DNA of 9,663 nt from positions 1-9,663 of the forward strand of contig JAIXVS010000364.1 of NCBI GenBank assembly GCA_027482795.1. The letters are read 5' to 3'. Under the pieces are notes generated by a model, which was given only the letters and a program-made list of their open reading frames with translations, made no database searches and was not told where the DNA came from. Each line of letters begins with the position of its first letter. The stretch's first letter is position 1. The position numbers and the translations under genes were made by a program. Below, in pieces: positions 1 through 5,150 of the stretch. The DNA comes from Rhodobacter sp. Its GTDB lineage: Bacteria > Pseudomonadota > Alphaproteobacteria > Rhodobacterales > Rhodobacteraceae.

Positions 1-748
1 CAAAGGCGCTGGCCGAGGTGATGAACGCCTCATCCGCCGATTTCGCCTCATCAAGCGTAAAGGCGCGCTCTTCGACCTTCATCTGCGCGCCTGCCGCCAG
101 CCGCAAGAGCGCGGCGCGGGTGATGCCGTGCAAAATGTCATTGGACAAGGGGCGCGTGATGATGGTGTTGCCTTTCACGATATAAGCGTTGTTGGACGTG
201 CCTTCGGTGATGTGCCCGTCTTCCAAAAACCATGCATCATCCACCCCAGCCGCCTTGGCCGCCATTTTGGCCATAGACGGGTACAAAAGCTGCACCGTTT
301 TAATATCGCGCCGCCCCCAGCGCATATCGGGCACAGAAATAACGCGCCACCCCGTTTTGGCGGCAGGGGCATTGGCAAGGCCAGGCTTGTTTTGGGTAAA
401 CAGCACAAGGGTTGGTTTGGTATCTGCGGGCGGATAGGCAAAATCACGATCGCCCGGGTTGCCGCGCGTAACTTGCAGGTAGATCATGCCCTCTTCAATG
501 CCGTTCAGGCGCACCAATTCGCGGTGGATGTCCAGCAATTCGGCATCGGTGCATGGGCTGGCCATGTCCAGTTCCGACAGGCTGCGCGCCAGTCGCGCGG
601 CGTGGCCTGCAAAATCAATTAACTTGCCATCCAGAACGGACGTCACCTCGTACACCCCATCCGCCATCAGAAAACCGCGATCAAAGATTGACACAGTGGC
701 CTGTTCTTCGGGCAGGTAGGCCCCATTTACATAGACGGTGCGGCTCAT
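1..748 (-). CDS. dat: D-amino-acid aminotransferase, 3' end cut by window edge
   Basis: A PLP-dependent fold-type IV aminotransferase that would move amino groups between D-amino acids and 2-oxo acids (for example D-Ala + 2-oxoglutarate giving pyruvate + D-Glu) in the cytoplasm. The 249 visible residues start MSRTVYVNGAYLPEEQATVS and hold the family marks: FDRGFLMADGVYE (22-34), RRDIKTVQLL with the likely Schiff-base lysine at K150, and the PLP-binding stretch ITEGTSNNAYIV (180-191). The visible end, EAFITSASAF, is the usual strand before the C-terminus. Family members run about 280-290 residues, so some 35-40 are missing past the left edge. The start lies one base after the stop of the epimerase gene, so the two are almost certainly co-transcribed. 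Branched-chain aminotransferase (IlvE) is the main alternative. The RRDIK lysine region and the epimerase neighbour favour the D-amino-acid type. The family is certain; the substrate is inferred. Confidence 0.87.
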   Translation of the reverse strand, partial: MSRTVYVNGAYLPEEQATVSIFDRGFLMADGVYEVTSVLDGKLIDFAGHAARLARSLSELDMASPCTDAELLDIHRELVRLNGIEEGMIYLQVTRGNPGDRDFAYPPADTKPTLVLFTQNKPGLANAPAAKTGWRVISVPDMRWGRRDIKTVQLLYPSMAKMAAKAAGVDDAWFLEDGHITEGTSNNAYIVKGNTIITRPLSNDILHGITRAALLRLAAGAQMKVEERAFTLDEAKSADEAFITSASAF

Positions 749-749
749 A

Positions 750-1712
750 TCATCCCCATAAGTCTGGTGGTGGCGGGTGTAGGCCCTGCGCGTCATAATG
801 CAGGGCATTTGCGCGGTCTTCGCGCAGAAGTAGCGGGCCGTCAAGGTCTGCGTAATCTGCGCCCTGCGCCATCAGGCTGGCTGGGGCCATGGCAAGGCTT
901 GATCCAACCATACAGCCGACCATCACGCGCAGGCCAAGTTTGCGTGCCGTGTCGCGCGAGATCAGGCCTTCGGTCAGCCCGCCCGTTTTGTCCAGCTTTA
1001 GGTTGACCATATCATAACGCCCCACCAGCGCGGGCAAGGATGCGGCATCATGGGCGGATTCGTCGGCACACACGGGCAGGGGGCGGGCGATTTCGGCCAG
1101 CATGTCATCGGCCCCCGCTGGCATAGGCTGTTCTACCAGTGCCACGCCAAGGCGGATCAGGTGGGGGGCAAGGTGGGTGTATATGTCGGGCGTCCAGCCC
1201 TCATTCGCGTCGATAATCAGGGTTGCACGCGGCGCGCCCTGCCGCACGGCCTCTAATCGCGGCATATCATCTGGCGTGCCAAGTTTGATTTTGAGAATGG
1301 GGCGGTGGGCGTTGGCGGCGGCCTTAGCGCGCATGGCATCGGGGGTATCCAGCGACAGGGTAAAGGCGGTTTGCACGGGGCTGGGGGCGGGAAGACCAGC
1401 CAGTTCCCAAGCGCGCCTGCCCTGCGCTTTACACTCTAAATCCCACATCGCGCAGTCAACGGCGTTGCGCGCCGCCCCTGCGGGCAGGGCGGTTTGCAGG
1501 GCGGCGCGGGTGATCTCAGCGGGCAGGCTGGCGATTTGCGCGGCCACACTTTCCAGCGTTTCGCCATAGCGGGCATAGGGCACGCATTCGCCGATGCCCG
1601 TATGCCCGCCGCGCGTAATGCGCACGGTCACCACATCGGCATGGGTCTTGCTGCCGCGCGAGATGGTGAAGGTGTCCCGCAGGGCGAAGCGGTCGTGGGT
1701 TACTGTGATCAT
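750..1712 (-). CDS. dgcA: Enolase-superfamily epimerase: L-Ala-D/L-Glu epimerase or N-acetyl-D-Glu racemase (DgcA type)
   Basis: A cytoplasmic Mg-dependent racemase/epimerase of 320 residues that takes the alpha proton from one face and returns it on the other. Spacing matches the E. coli AEE (YcjG) active site: KIK at 141-143 (K143), metal ligands D168 (IIDANEGW), E194 (LVEQP) and D217 (CADES), and the opposite-face lysine K239 in NLKLDKTGG. A DxD pair at 289/291 (YADLDGP) fits the motif that holds the substrate amino group in dipeptide epimerases. Known substrates are L-Ala-D-Glu from murein recycling or, for DgcA proteins, N-acetyl-D-glutamate made by DgcN. The D-amino-acid aminotransferase downstream supports a D-Glu route. 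DgcN is not in the window and could lie to the left. The reading frame is open far upstream into the divergent mcl gene, but family homology begins only at MITVTHDRFALR, so this ATG was chosen. Its ribosome site is weak. The fold is certain; the exact substrate is not. Confidence 0.85.
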   Translation of the reverse strand: MITVTHDRFALRDTFTISRGSKTHADVVTVRITRGGHTGIGECVPYARYGETLESVAAQIASLPAEITRAALQTALPAGAARNAVDCAMWDLECKAQGRRAWELAGLPAPSPVQTAFTLSLDTPDAMRAKAAANAHRPILKIKLGTPDDMPRLEAVRQGAPRATLIIDANEGWTPDIYTHLAPHLIRLGVALVEQPMPAGADDMLAEIARPLPVCADESAHDAASLPALVGRYDMVNLKLDKTGGLTEGLISRDTARKLGLRVMVGCMVGSSLAMAPASLMAQGADYADLDGPLLLREDRANALHYDAQGLHPPPPDLWG

Positions 1713-1857
1713 TCCGCATTCTGGCGCGGGGGCAGGGAAAAGGGAAGCGGTGCGGCGCTGTGGCAGTTTATGCCGCGTGTGCAAAATGCACTTGCGTACA
1801 TCTGCGCAACTATATATCGAATTGGTAGCAAAAAACGAAATATGATTGCGATACAAA
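1713..1857. promoter_or_regulatory. Divergent control region between dgcA and mcl1
   Basis: This is a 145-base gap between divergently transcribed genes. It changes from GC-rich on the dgcA side to clearly AT-rich from about 1811 to the mcl1 start (TATATATCGAATTGGTAGC and onward). Two inverted repeats sit in the middle and are listed separately. A plus-strand pair TTGCGT (1792-1797) and TATCGA (1815-1820) with 17-base spacing is the best promoter-like match, but it is poor. No good match was seen for the leftward promoter. mcl1 has no clear Shine-Dalgarno sequence ahead of its ATG. The region must carry both promoters by position; exact sites are not resolved. Confidence 0.5.
1779..1809. promoter_or_regulatory. 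Paired inverted repeats, putative operator
   Basis: Two dyads lie almost end to end. The first is GTGCA-AAA-TGCAC (1779-1791), perfect 5-base arms around three A. The second is TTGCG-8 bases-CGCAA (1792-1796 and 1805-1809). They read as repeated TTGC/GCAA half-sites, which loosely recalls the TTTGCAAA-type sites bound by short-chain acyl-CoA responsive XRE-family regulators (the PccR/ScfR group) of Rhodobacter propionyl-CoA genes. The second dyad covers the best candidate -35 of mcl1, so a bound repressor could block it. The dyads are seen directly; the regulator is a guess. Confidence 0.35.
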
Positions 1858-2817
1858 ATGTCCTTCCGCGCCCAGCCCGCCCCCATCGCCCGCCCCAACC
1901 GCTGCCAGTTGTTCGGCCCTGGATCGCGGCCTGCCTTGTTTGAGAAAATGGCGGCATCAGCGGCGGATGTGATTAACCTTGATTTGGAGGACTCGGTCGC
2001 GCCCAGTGACAAAGACAGCGCGCGCGCCAATATCATCGCGGCGATTGGGGCGGTGGATTGGGGCAGCAAAACCTTGTCAGTGCGGATCAACGGCCTTGAT
2101 ACGCCATATTGGTATAAAGATGTGGTCGATTTGTTGGAACAATCTAGCGGTCGCCTTGACCAAATTATGATCCCCAAAGTCGGCTGCGCGGCGGATGTTT
2201 ACGCCGTGGACGCGCTGGTCACGGCGATTGAACGCGCCAAGGGGCGGACAAAACCGATTACCTTTGAGGTGATTATCGAATCTGCCGCAGGCATTGCTCA
2301 TGTCGAGGAAATCGCCGCCGCCAGCCCCCGCCTTGTTGCCATGTCTTTGGGTGCTGCCGATTTTGCGGCATCGATGGGGATGCAGACCACGGGCATCGGC
2401 GGCACGCAGGAGAATTATTATATGCTGCAAGGCGGGGCGAAGCATTGGCCCGATCCGTGGCACTGGGCGCAGGCCGCCATTGTCGCCGCCTGCCGCACGC
2501 ATGGCGTTTTGCCCGTGGACGGCCCCTTTGGCGATTTTTCCGATGATGAGGGGTTCTTGGCCCAAGCCCGCCGCTGCGCCACGCTGGGCATGGTGGGCAA
2601 ATGGGCCATTCACCCCAAACAAATTGCGCTGGCCAATAGCGTCTTTACGCCCAGCGAGGCCGCTGTGGCCGAGGCGCGCGAGATTTTGGCCGCGATGGCA
2701 GACGCCAAGGCGCGCGGCGAGGGGGCCACGGTTTACAAAGGCCGCCTTGTGGACATCGCGTCGATTAAACAGGCCGAAGTGATTGTGAAACAGGCCGAAA
2801 TGCTCGCCGCCTCTTGA
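1858..2817 (+). CDS. mcl1: L-malyl-CoA / beta-methylmalyl-CoA lyase
   Basis: A 319-residue member of the HpcH/HpaI aldolase / citrate lyase beta family, cytoplasmic and Mg-dependent. It reversibly cleaves (or makes) L-malyl-CoA from acetyl-CoA and glyoxylate, and beta-methylmalyl-CoA from propionyl-CoA and glyoxylate. In Rhodobacter this serves the ethylmalonyl-CoA pathway for growth on acetate and C1 or C2 compounds. Active-site residues fall at the positions known for Rhodobacter Mcl1: R76 (SVRINGL), metal ligands E141 (IIESAAGI) and D168 (LGAADFA), and D299 (GRLVDIAS), which reaches in from a neighbouring subunit. The N-terminus (RPNRCQLFGPGSRPALFEKM) and length also match that protein. 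An in-frame TTG four codons upstream was rejected because the ATG gives the family N-terminus MSFR. No clear ribosome site precedes it. It lies divergent to dgcA and 160 bases ahead of accA. Confidence 0.96.
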   Translation: MSFRAQPAPIARPNRCQLFGPGSRPALFEKMAASAADVINLDLEDSVAPSDKDSARANIIAAIGAVDWGSKTLSVRINGLDTPYWYKDVVDLLEQSSGRLDQIMIPKVGCAADVYAVDALVTAIERAKGRTKPITFEVIIESAAGIAHVEEIAAASPRLVAMSLGAADFAASMGMQTTGIGGTQENYYMLQGGAKHWPDPWHWAQAAIVAACRTHGVLPVDGPFGDFSDDEGFLAQARRCATLGMVGKWAIHPKQIALANSVFTPSEAAVAEAREILAAMADAKARGEGATVYKGRLVDIASIKQAEVIVKQAEMLAAS

Positions 2818-2829
2818 GCAGCCCCCCGC

Positions 2830-2900
2830 TTCTTTTCTTCCCAAATATCCACGGGGGAGCGGGCCAGCTTGCTGGCACGCAGGGGGGCGTGCCCCCCTTT
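2830..2900. terminator. GC-rich tandem hairpins downstream of mcl1, probable terminator
   Basis: The gap after mcl1 holds a short hairpin GCCAGC-TT-GCTGGC (2863-2876), then a very strong one, AGGGGGG-CGTG-CCCCCCT (2881-2898), followed by TTTGCG. The run of T after the stem is short, so it is an imperfect intrinsic terminator. An alternative stem, GGCACGC (2874-2880) with GCGTGCC (2887-2893), shares bases with the strong hairpin and cannot form at the same time. The preceding pyrimidine-rich block ending in CCAAATATCCACGGGGG resembles a sequence I recall after many Rhodobacteraceae genes, though I cannot check that here. Confidence 0.55.
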
Positions 2901-2977
2901 GCGCGCTCTCCATCCGCCCTGCCCGTTGCACTTTGCCCCCGCTTTGCGCATATAGGGCCAAACAGCGGGAGCATCTG

Positions 2978-3937
2978 ATGAACTACCTCGAGTTTGAAAA
3001 GCCCTTGGCGGAAATCGAAGGCAAGGCCGAAGAGCTGCGCGCCATGGCGCGGGCCAACCCTGCGATGGACATTGCCAAAGAATCCGAAGGGCTGGATCGC
3101 AAGGCGGGCCAGATGCTGAAGGATATGTATAAATCCCTGACCCCATGGCAGAAATGCCAAGTGGCCCGCCACCCCGACCGCCCCCATGCCAAGGATTATA
3201 TTGAAAACCTGTTCCAAGAGTTTACCCTGCTGGCAGGGGATCGCGGCTTTGCCGATGATCATGCCGTGATGGGCGGGTTGGCGCGGTTTAACGATTTGCC
3301 TGTGGTGGTGATTGGCCAAGAAAAGGGCAATGACACGAAAAGCCGCATTGAACGCAATTTCGGCATGGCGCGGCCTGAAGGATATCGCAAGGCGGTGCGG
3401 CTGATGGATTTGGCGCATCGGTTCCGCCTGCCTGTGATCACGCTGGTCGACACGCCCGGCGCTTATCCAGGTAAAGGGGCCGAGGAGCGCGGGCAGGCCG
3501 AGGCGATTGCGCGGTCAACCGCCAAGTGTTTGGAAATTGGCGTGCCTGTGGTGTCGGTCATCATCGGTGAAGGCGGGTCTGGCGGGGCGGTGGCCTTTGC
3601 CACGGCCAACCGCATCGCCATGCTGGAACATTCGGTCTATTCGGTGATCTCGCCCGAGGGCTGCGCATCGATCCTGTGGAAAGACGCCGAAAAAATGCGC
3701 GAGGCGGCCGAGGCGCTGCGCCTGACGGCGCAAGATTTGCAAAAGCTGGGCGTGATTGACCGCATTATCACCGAGCCATTGGGCGGCGCACAGCGCGACC
3801 GCAAGGCCACCATCGAAGCGGTGGGCAAGGCGATTGAGGCCATGCTGGGCGATATGGCGGGCAAATCATCTGATTGGCTGATCAAAGACCGCCGTCAGAA
3901 GTTTTTGGGCATGGGCAGCAAAGGGCTGGCCGCATAA
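2978..3937 (+). CDS. accA: Acetyl-CoA carboxylase carboxyltransferase subunit alpha
   Basis: The alpha half of the carboxyltransferase of acetyl-CoA carboxylase. It pairs with AccD in an alpha2beta2 complex and moves the carboxyl group from biotinylated AccB to acetyl-CoA, giving malonyl-CoA for fatty acid synthesis. The 319 residues cover the whole family, including the alpha-type N-terminal helix region (LEFEKPLAEIEGKAEEL). Within the crotonase fold are the core GDRGFADDHAVMGGLARF (88-104), VDTPGAYPGKGAEERGQAEA (157-176) and the glycine-rich GEGGSGGA (197-204), which forms an oxyanion-type site. The C-terminal SPEGCASILWKDAEK is typical. The ATG is preceded by GGGAG at good distance. Its stop overlaps the next start by one base. 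accB, accC and accD are not in the window, which is usual for accA. Confidence 0.97.
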   Translation: MNYLEFEKPLAEIEGKAEELRAMARANPAMDIAKESEGLDRKAGQMLKDMYKSLTPWQKCQVARHPDRPHAKDYIENLFQEFTLLAGDRGFADDHAVMGGLARFNDLPVVVIGQEKGNDTKSRIERNFGMARPEGYRKAVRLMDLAHRFRLPVITLVDTPGAYPGKGAEERGQAEAIARSTAKCLEIGVPVVSVIIGEGGSGGAVAFATANRIAMLEHSVYSVISPEGCASILWKDAEKMREAAEALRLTAQDLQKLGVIDRIITEPLGGAQRDRKATIEAVGKAIEAMLGDMAGKSSDWLIKDRRQKFLGMGSKGLAA

Positions 3938-4260
3938 TGGGCGGCGTGAACCCTTGGCTGTTGATCATTATTGCGGGGATTTTGGAAACGGCTTGGGCGC
4001 TGGGCCTAAAGTATTCTGAAGGCTTTACCAAATTTTGGCCGTCGGCCTTTACCGTTATCACCGCGTTTGGCAGCTTTTGGCTGCTGTCGCTGGCGATGAA
4101 ATCGCTGCCCGTGGGCACGGCCTATGCGGTGTGGGTGGGCATTGGGGTTATGGGCACGGTGATTTTCGGCGTCGTGTTGTTGGGCGAGCCGATAAATGCC
4201 CTGCGCGTTCTTGGCATTTTGCTGCTGCTGGCGGGGATTATCGCGCTGAAACTGGCCTAG
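3937..4260 (+). CDS. gdx: Small multidrug resistance transporter, Gdx/SugE guanidinium-exporter type
   Basis: A 107-residue inner-membrane protein with four hydrophobic helices (about 7-23, 34-54, 60-82 and 86-105), the normal SMR size. It should work as an antiparallel dimer exchanging protons for a cation. The essential glutamate is E17 in GILETAWALGLKYSEGF. That block together with MKSLPVGTAYAVWVGIG (54-70) is the Gdx (SugE) signature rather than the EmrE drug-pump one, so guanidinium export is the likely role. The start ATG shares its A with the last base of the accA TAA (TAATG), implying translational coupling to accA. AAAGGG lies upstream inside accA. The first two codons are uncertain, but no other start fits as well. 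The stop TAG is part of the CTAG at the edge of the palindromic element. No guanidine riboswitch precedes it, as there is no leader. Confidence 0.9.
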   Translation: MGGVNPWLLIIIAGILETAWALGLKYSEGFTKFWPSAFTVITAFGSFWLLSLAMKSLPVGTAYAVWVGIGVMGTVIFGVVLLGEPINALRVLGILLLLAGIIALKLA

Positions 4261-4290
4261 GGTCTGGACTCGCTCATCTTTCCCCACCAG
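4261..4290. repeat. Left terminal inverted repeat
   Basis: This is the left arm of the outer stem, GGTCTGGACTCGCTCATCTT followed by T and CCCCACCAG. It matches the reverse complement of 4493-4522 at 29 of 30 bases. If the flanking CTAG is counted, the first 24 bases on each side pair perfectly. Confidence 0.9.
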
Positions 4291-4388
4291 CGCGAAAAAA
4301 TCGTGATGATCAAAGGTTTGCGGCACGCAGAGCGGGCTGGTTGCCCGCGCAAGGGACGCAAGACTTTGAGCGCGCGATGTCTTCGCGC
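4290..4388. repeat. Internal imperfect hairpin, arm 1
   Basis: A long interrupted hairpin lying on the left side of the element only. Paired blocks from base to tip are GCGCGAA (4290-4296) with TTCGCGC (4382-4388), ATCGTG (4300-4305) with CGCGAT (4373-4378, one G-T pair), TCAAAG (4310-4315) with CTTTGA (4364-4369), TTGCG (4318-4322) with CGCAA (4357-4361), and GCGGGC (4332-4337) with GCCCGC (4343-4348) around the loop TGGTT. The ordered nesting of five blocks is hard to get by chance. Confidence 0.75.
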
Positions 4389-4397
4389 CCTTTTGGG

Positions 4398-4492
4398 TTT
4401 GGCGGATTTGACCAGATGCGGCGTTATAAGCCCTTGAAATAGCGCCGCTATTCCTGCGGGCTTATGCCTTGCCTCTGGTCAAATCTGCCAAA
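4398..4492. repeat. Internal long inverted repeat, arm 2
   Basis: The left arm (4398-4433, TTTGGCGGATTTGACCAGA then TGCGGCGTTATAAGCCC) pairs with the right arm (4458-4492, GGGCTTATGCCTTGCCT then CTGGTCAAATCTGCCAAA), with a few mismatches and one bulge. The central part carries its own 15-base palindrome, AATAGCG-C-CGCTATT (4438-4452), so the tip can fold as well. The right arm runs directly into the right terminal repeat, whereas the left arm is separated from the left terminal repeat by arm 1. Confidence 0.85.
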
Positions 4493-4522
4493 CTGGTGGG
4501 GTAAGATGAGCGAGTCCAGACC
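4493..4522. repeat. Right terminal inverted repeat
   Basis: This is the right arm of the outer stem, CTGGTGGGGT followed by AAGATGAGCGAGTCCAGACC. It is followed by CTAG, then ACC, then the complement of the PPOX stop codon. The join makes a small tandem copy, AGACCCT twice (4518-4531), part from the element and part from the flank. Confidence 0.9.
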
Positions 4523-4529
4523 CTAGACC

Positions 4530-5135
4530 CTACCACCAGTTCAAATGCGCGCGGGTGGCGCGGTCGCGGTCATATTCCACCCCGTCAATCGCGCCTTGGC
4601 TGGCGTCTTGCAACATTTGGCCAACGGATGGCAGGCCTGCCGAACAATCGCCCGCTGTCCACAGTGCCGAGCGCTGTAGGGCGCGGGCGCATTGGGAATA
4701 AATCTCGTCTATCGCAATCACAATCACGGTGCGCGGGTTTTGCCCGTCCCGTTCAAAGCGCTGGCGCAGTGCCAAATCGGCGGTCAGCTTTGCGCGCCCA
4801 TTCACGCGCACAGAAGTCGTCGATCCTGGCACCATGAAATACAGCGCCACCCGTCCATCGCGCACGATGTTGCGCAGGGAATCGATGCGGTCATTGCCGC
4901 GCCAATCGGGCAGGGCAAGGGTGCGCGCGTCCAGTTCGGTCACCACTGGCCCCGCATCGCCGCGCGGGCTGCCATCAACGCCTTCATCGCCCACAGTGGA
5001 CAGGATGCAAAATCGCGATGCCATGATAAAGGCGCGGTAGCTGGGGGTTAGATGCCCCGCGACTTTGCTTAAGGCGGGCGGTTTGGGGATGCCGTAATGG
5101 CTGTGAAGGCCGTCTAAATCGGTGATCCAGTCCAT
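4530..5135 (-). CDS. Pyridoxamine 5'-phosphate oxidase-family FMN flavoprotein (MSMEG_1061-like)
   Basis: A 201-residue protein of the split-barrel FMN-binding fold shared by PNPOx-like and F420/FMN reductases. Family features are the barrel start ASRFCILSTVGDEGVDGSPRGDAG (39-62), LPDWRGNDRIDSLRNIVRDGRVALYFMVPG (75-104), where the phosphate of FMN usually binds, and TTSVRVNGRAKLTAD (106-120). This layout recalls the MSMEG_1061-type subfamily (no firm substrate known) rather than true PdxH. The C-terminal part, with RSALW (155-159), is the usual barrel end; two cysteines (C149, C164) lie nearby. The start ATG is preceded by AAGGGGGAACAG, a good ribosome site, and lies 15 bases past the plsC stop, so it is probably the last gene of the ftsE-ftsX-plsC run. 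It ends HLNWW with a stop 7 bases from the palindromic element. The reaction is unknown. Confidence 0.82.
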   Translation of the reverse strand: MDWITDLDGLHSHYGIPKPPALSKVAGHLTPSYRAFIMASRFCILSTVGDEGVDGSPRGDAGPVVTELDARTLALPDWRGNDRIDSLRNIVRDGRVALYFMVPGSTTSVRVNGRAKLTADLALRQRFERDGQNPRTVIVIAIDEIYSQCARALQRSALWTAGDCSAGLPSVGQMLQDASQGAIDGVEYDRDRATRAHLNWW

Positions 5136-5150
5136 CTGTTCCCCCTTTGG

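Larger units (their letters stand above)
4261..4522. mobile_element. MITE-like palindromic element with 30-bp terminal inverted repeats, flanked by CTAG
   Basis: This stretch fills the gap between the convergent gdx and PPOX genes and codes for nothing recognisable. Its ends are inverted copies: GGTCTGGACTCGCTCATCTT plus CCCCACCAG on the left, mirrored on the right, matching at 29 of 30 positions (the single mismatch is T4281 against T4502). CTAG flanks both ends (4257-4260 and 4523-4526), as a 4-base target duplication would. Because CTAG is its own complement, it could instead simply extend the repeat. Deleting the element with one CTAG gives a seamless gdx-PPOX junction with both genes whole. 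The interior holds two more long hairpins. Size, ends and lack of coding fit a non-autonomous transposon-derived element; some IS5-family elements use CTAG-like targets. A bidirectional terminator or structured RNA is the alternative. No transposase or second copy is in the window. Confidence 0.55.

Noticed and set aside
128..622. Plus-strand open frames opposite the aminotransferase
   Set aside because: The minus-strand frame carries the full set of aminotransferase motifs; the plus-strand products show none.
1713..2177. N-terminal extension of the dgcA reading frame by 155 codons
   Set aside because: It overlaps the mcl1 coding sequence on the opposite strand and the divergent control region. 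Epimerase homology starts only at the inner ATG.
2077..2961. Long open frame on the minus strand opposite mcl1
   Set aside because: This is a mirror frame of a GC-rich gene, with composition dictated by mcl1 codons and no recognisable domain. The mcl1 frame is unambiguous.
2765..3418. Long minus-strand frame opposite accA
   Set aside because: A shadow of accA with no family motifs, spanning the mcl1-accA gap.
3880..3937. Guanidine riboswitch ahead of gdx
   Set aside because: The whole upstream stretch is accA coding sequence up to the overlapping stop, and no riboswitch-like conserved blocks were seen.
4261..4522. Integron attC site
   Set aside because: No GTTRRRY/RYYYAAC core sites at the ends, no integrase nearby, and the element is longer and branched.
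4503..4540. tRNA-like 3' end (CGAGTCC followed by ACCACCA)
   Set aside because: No acceptor, D or anticodon arms can be placed. The match is a by-product of the terminal repeat and the PPOX coding end.
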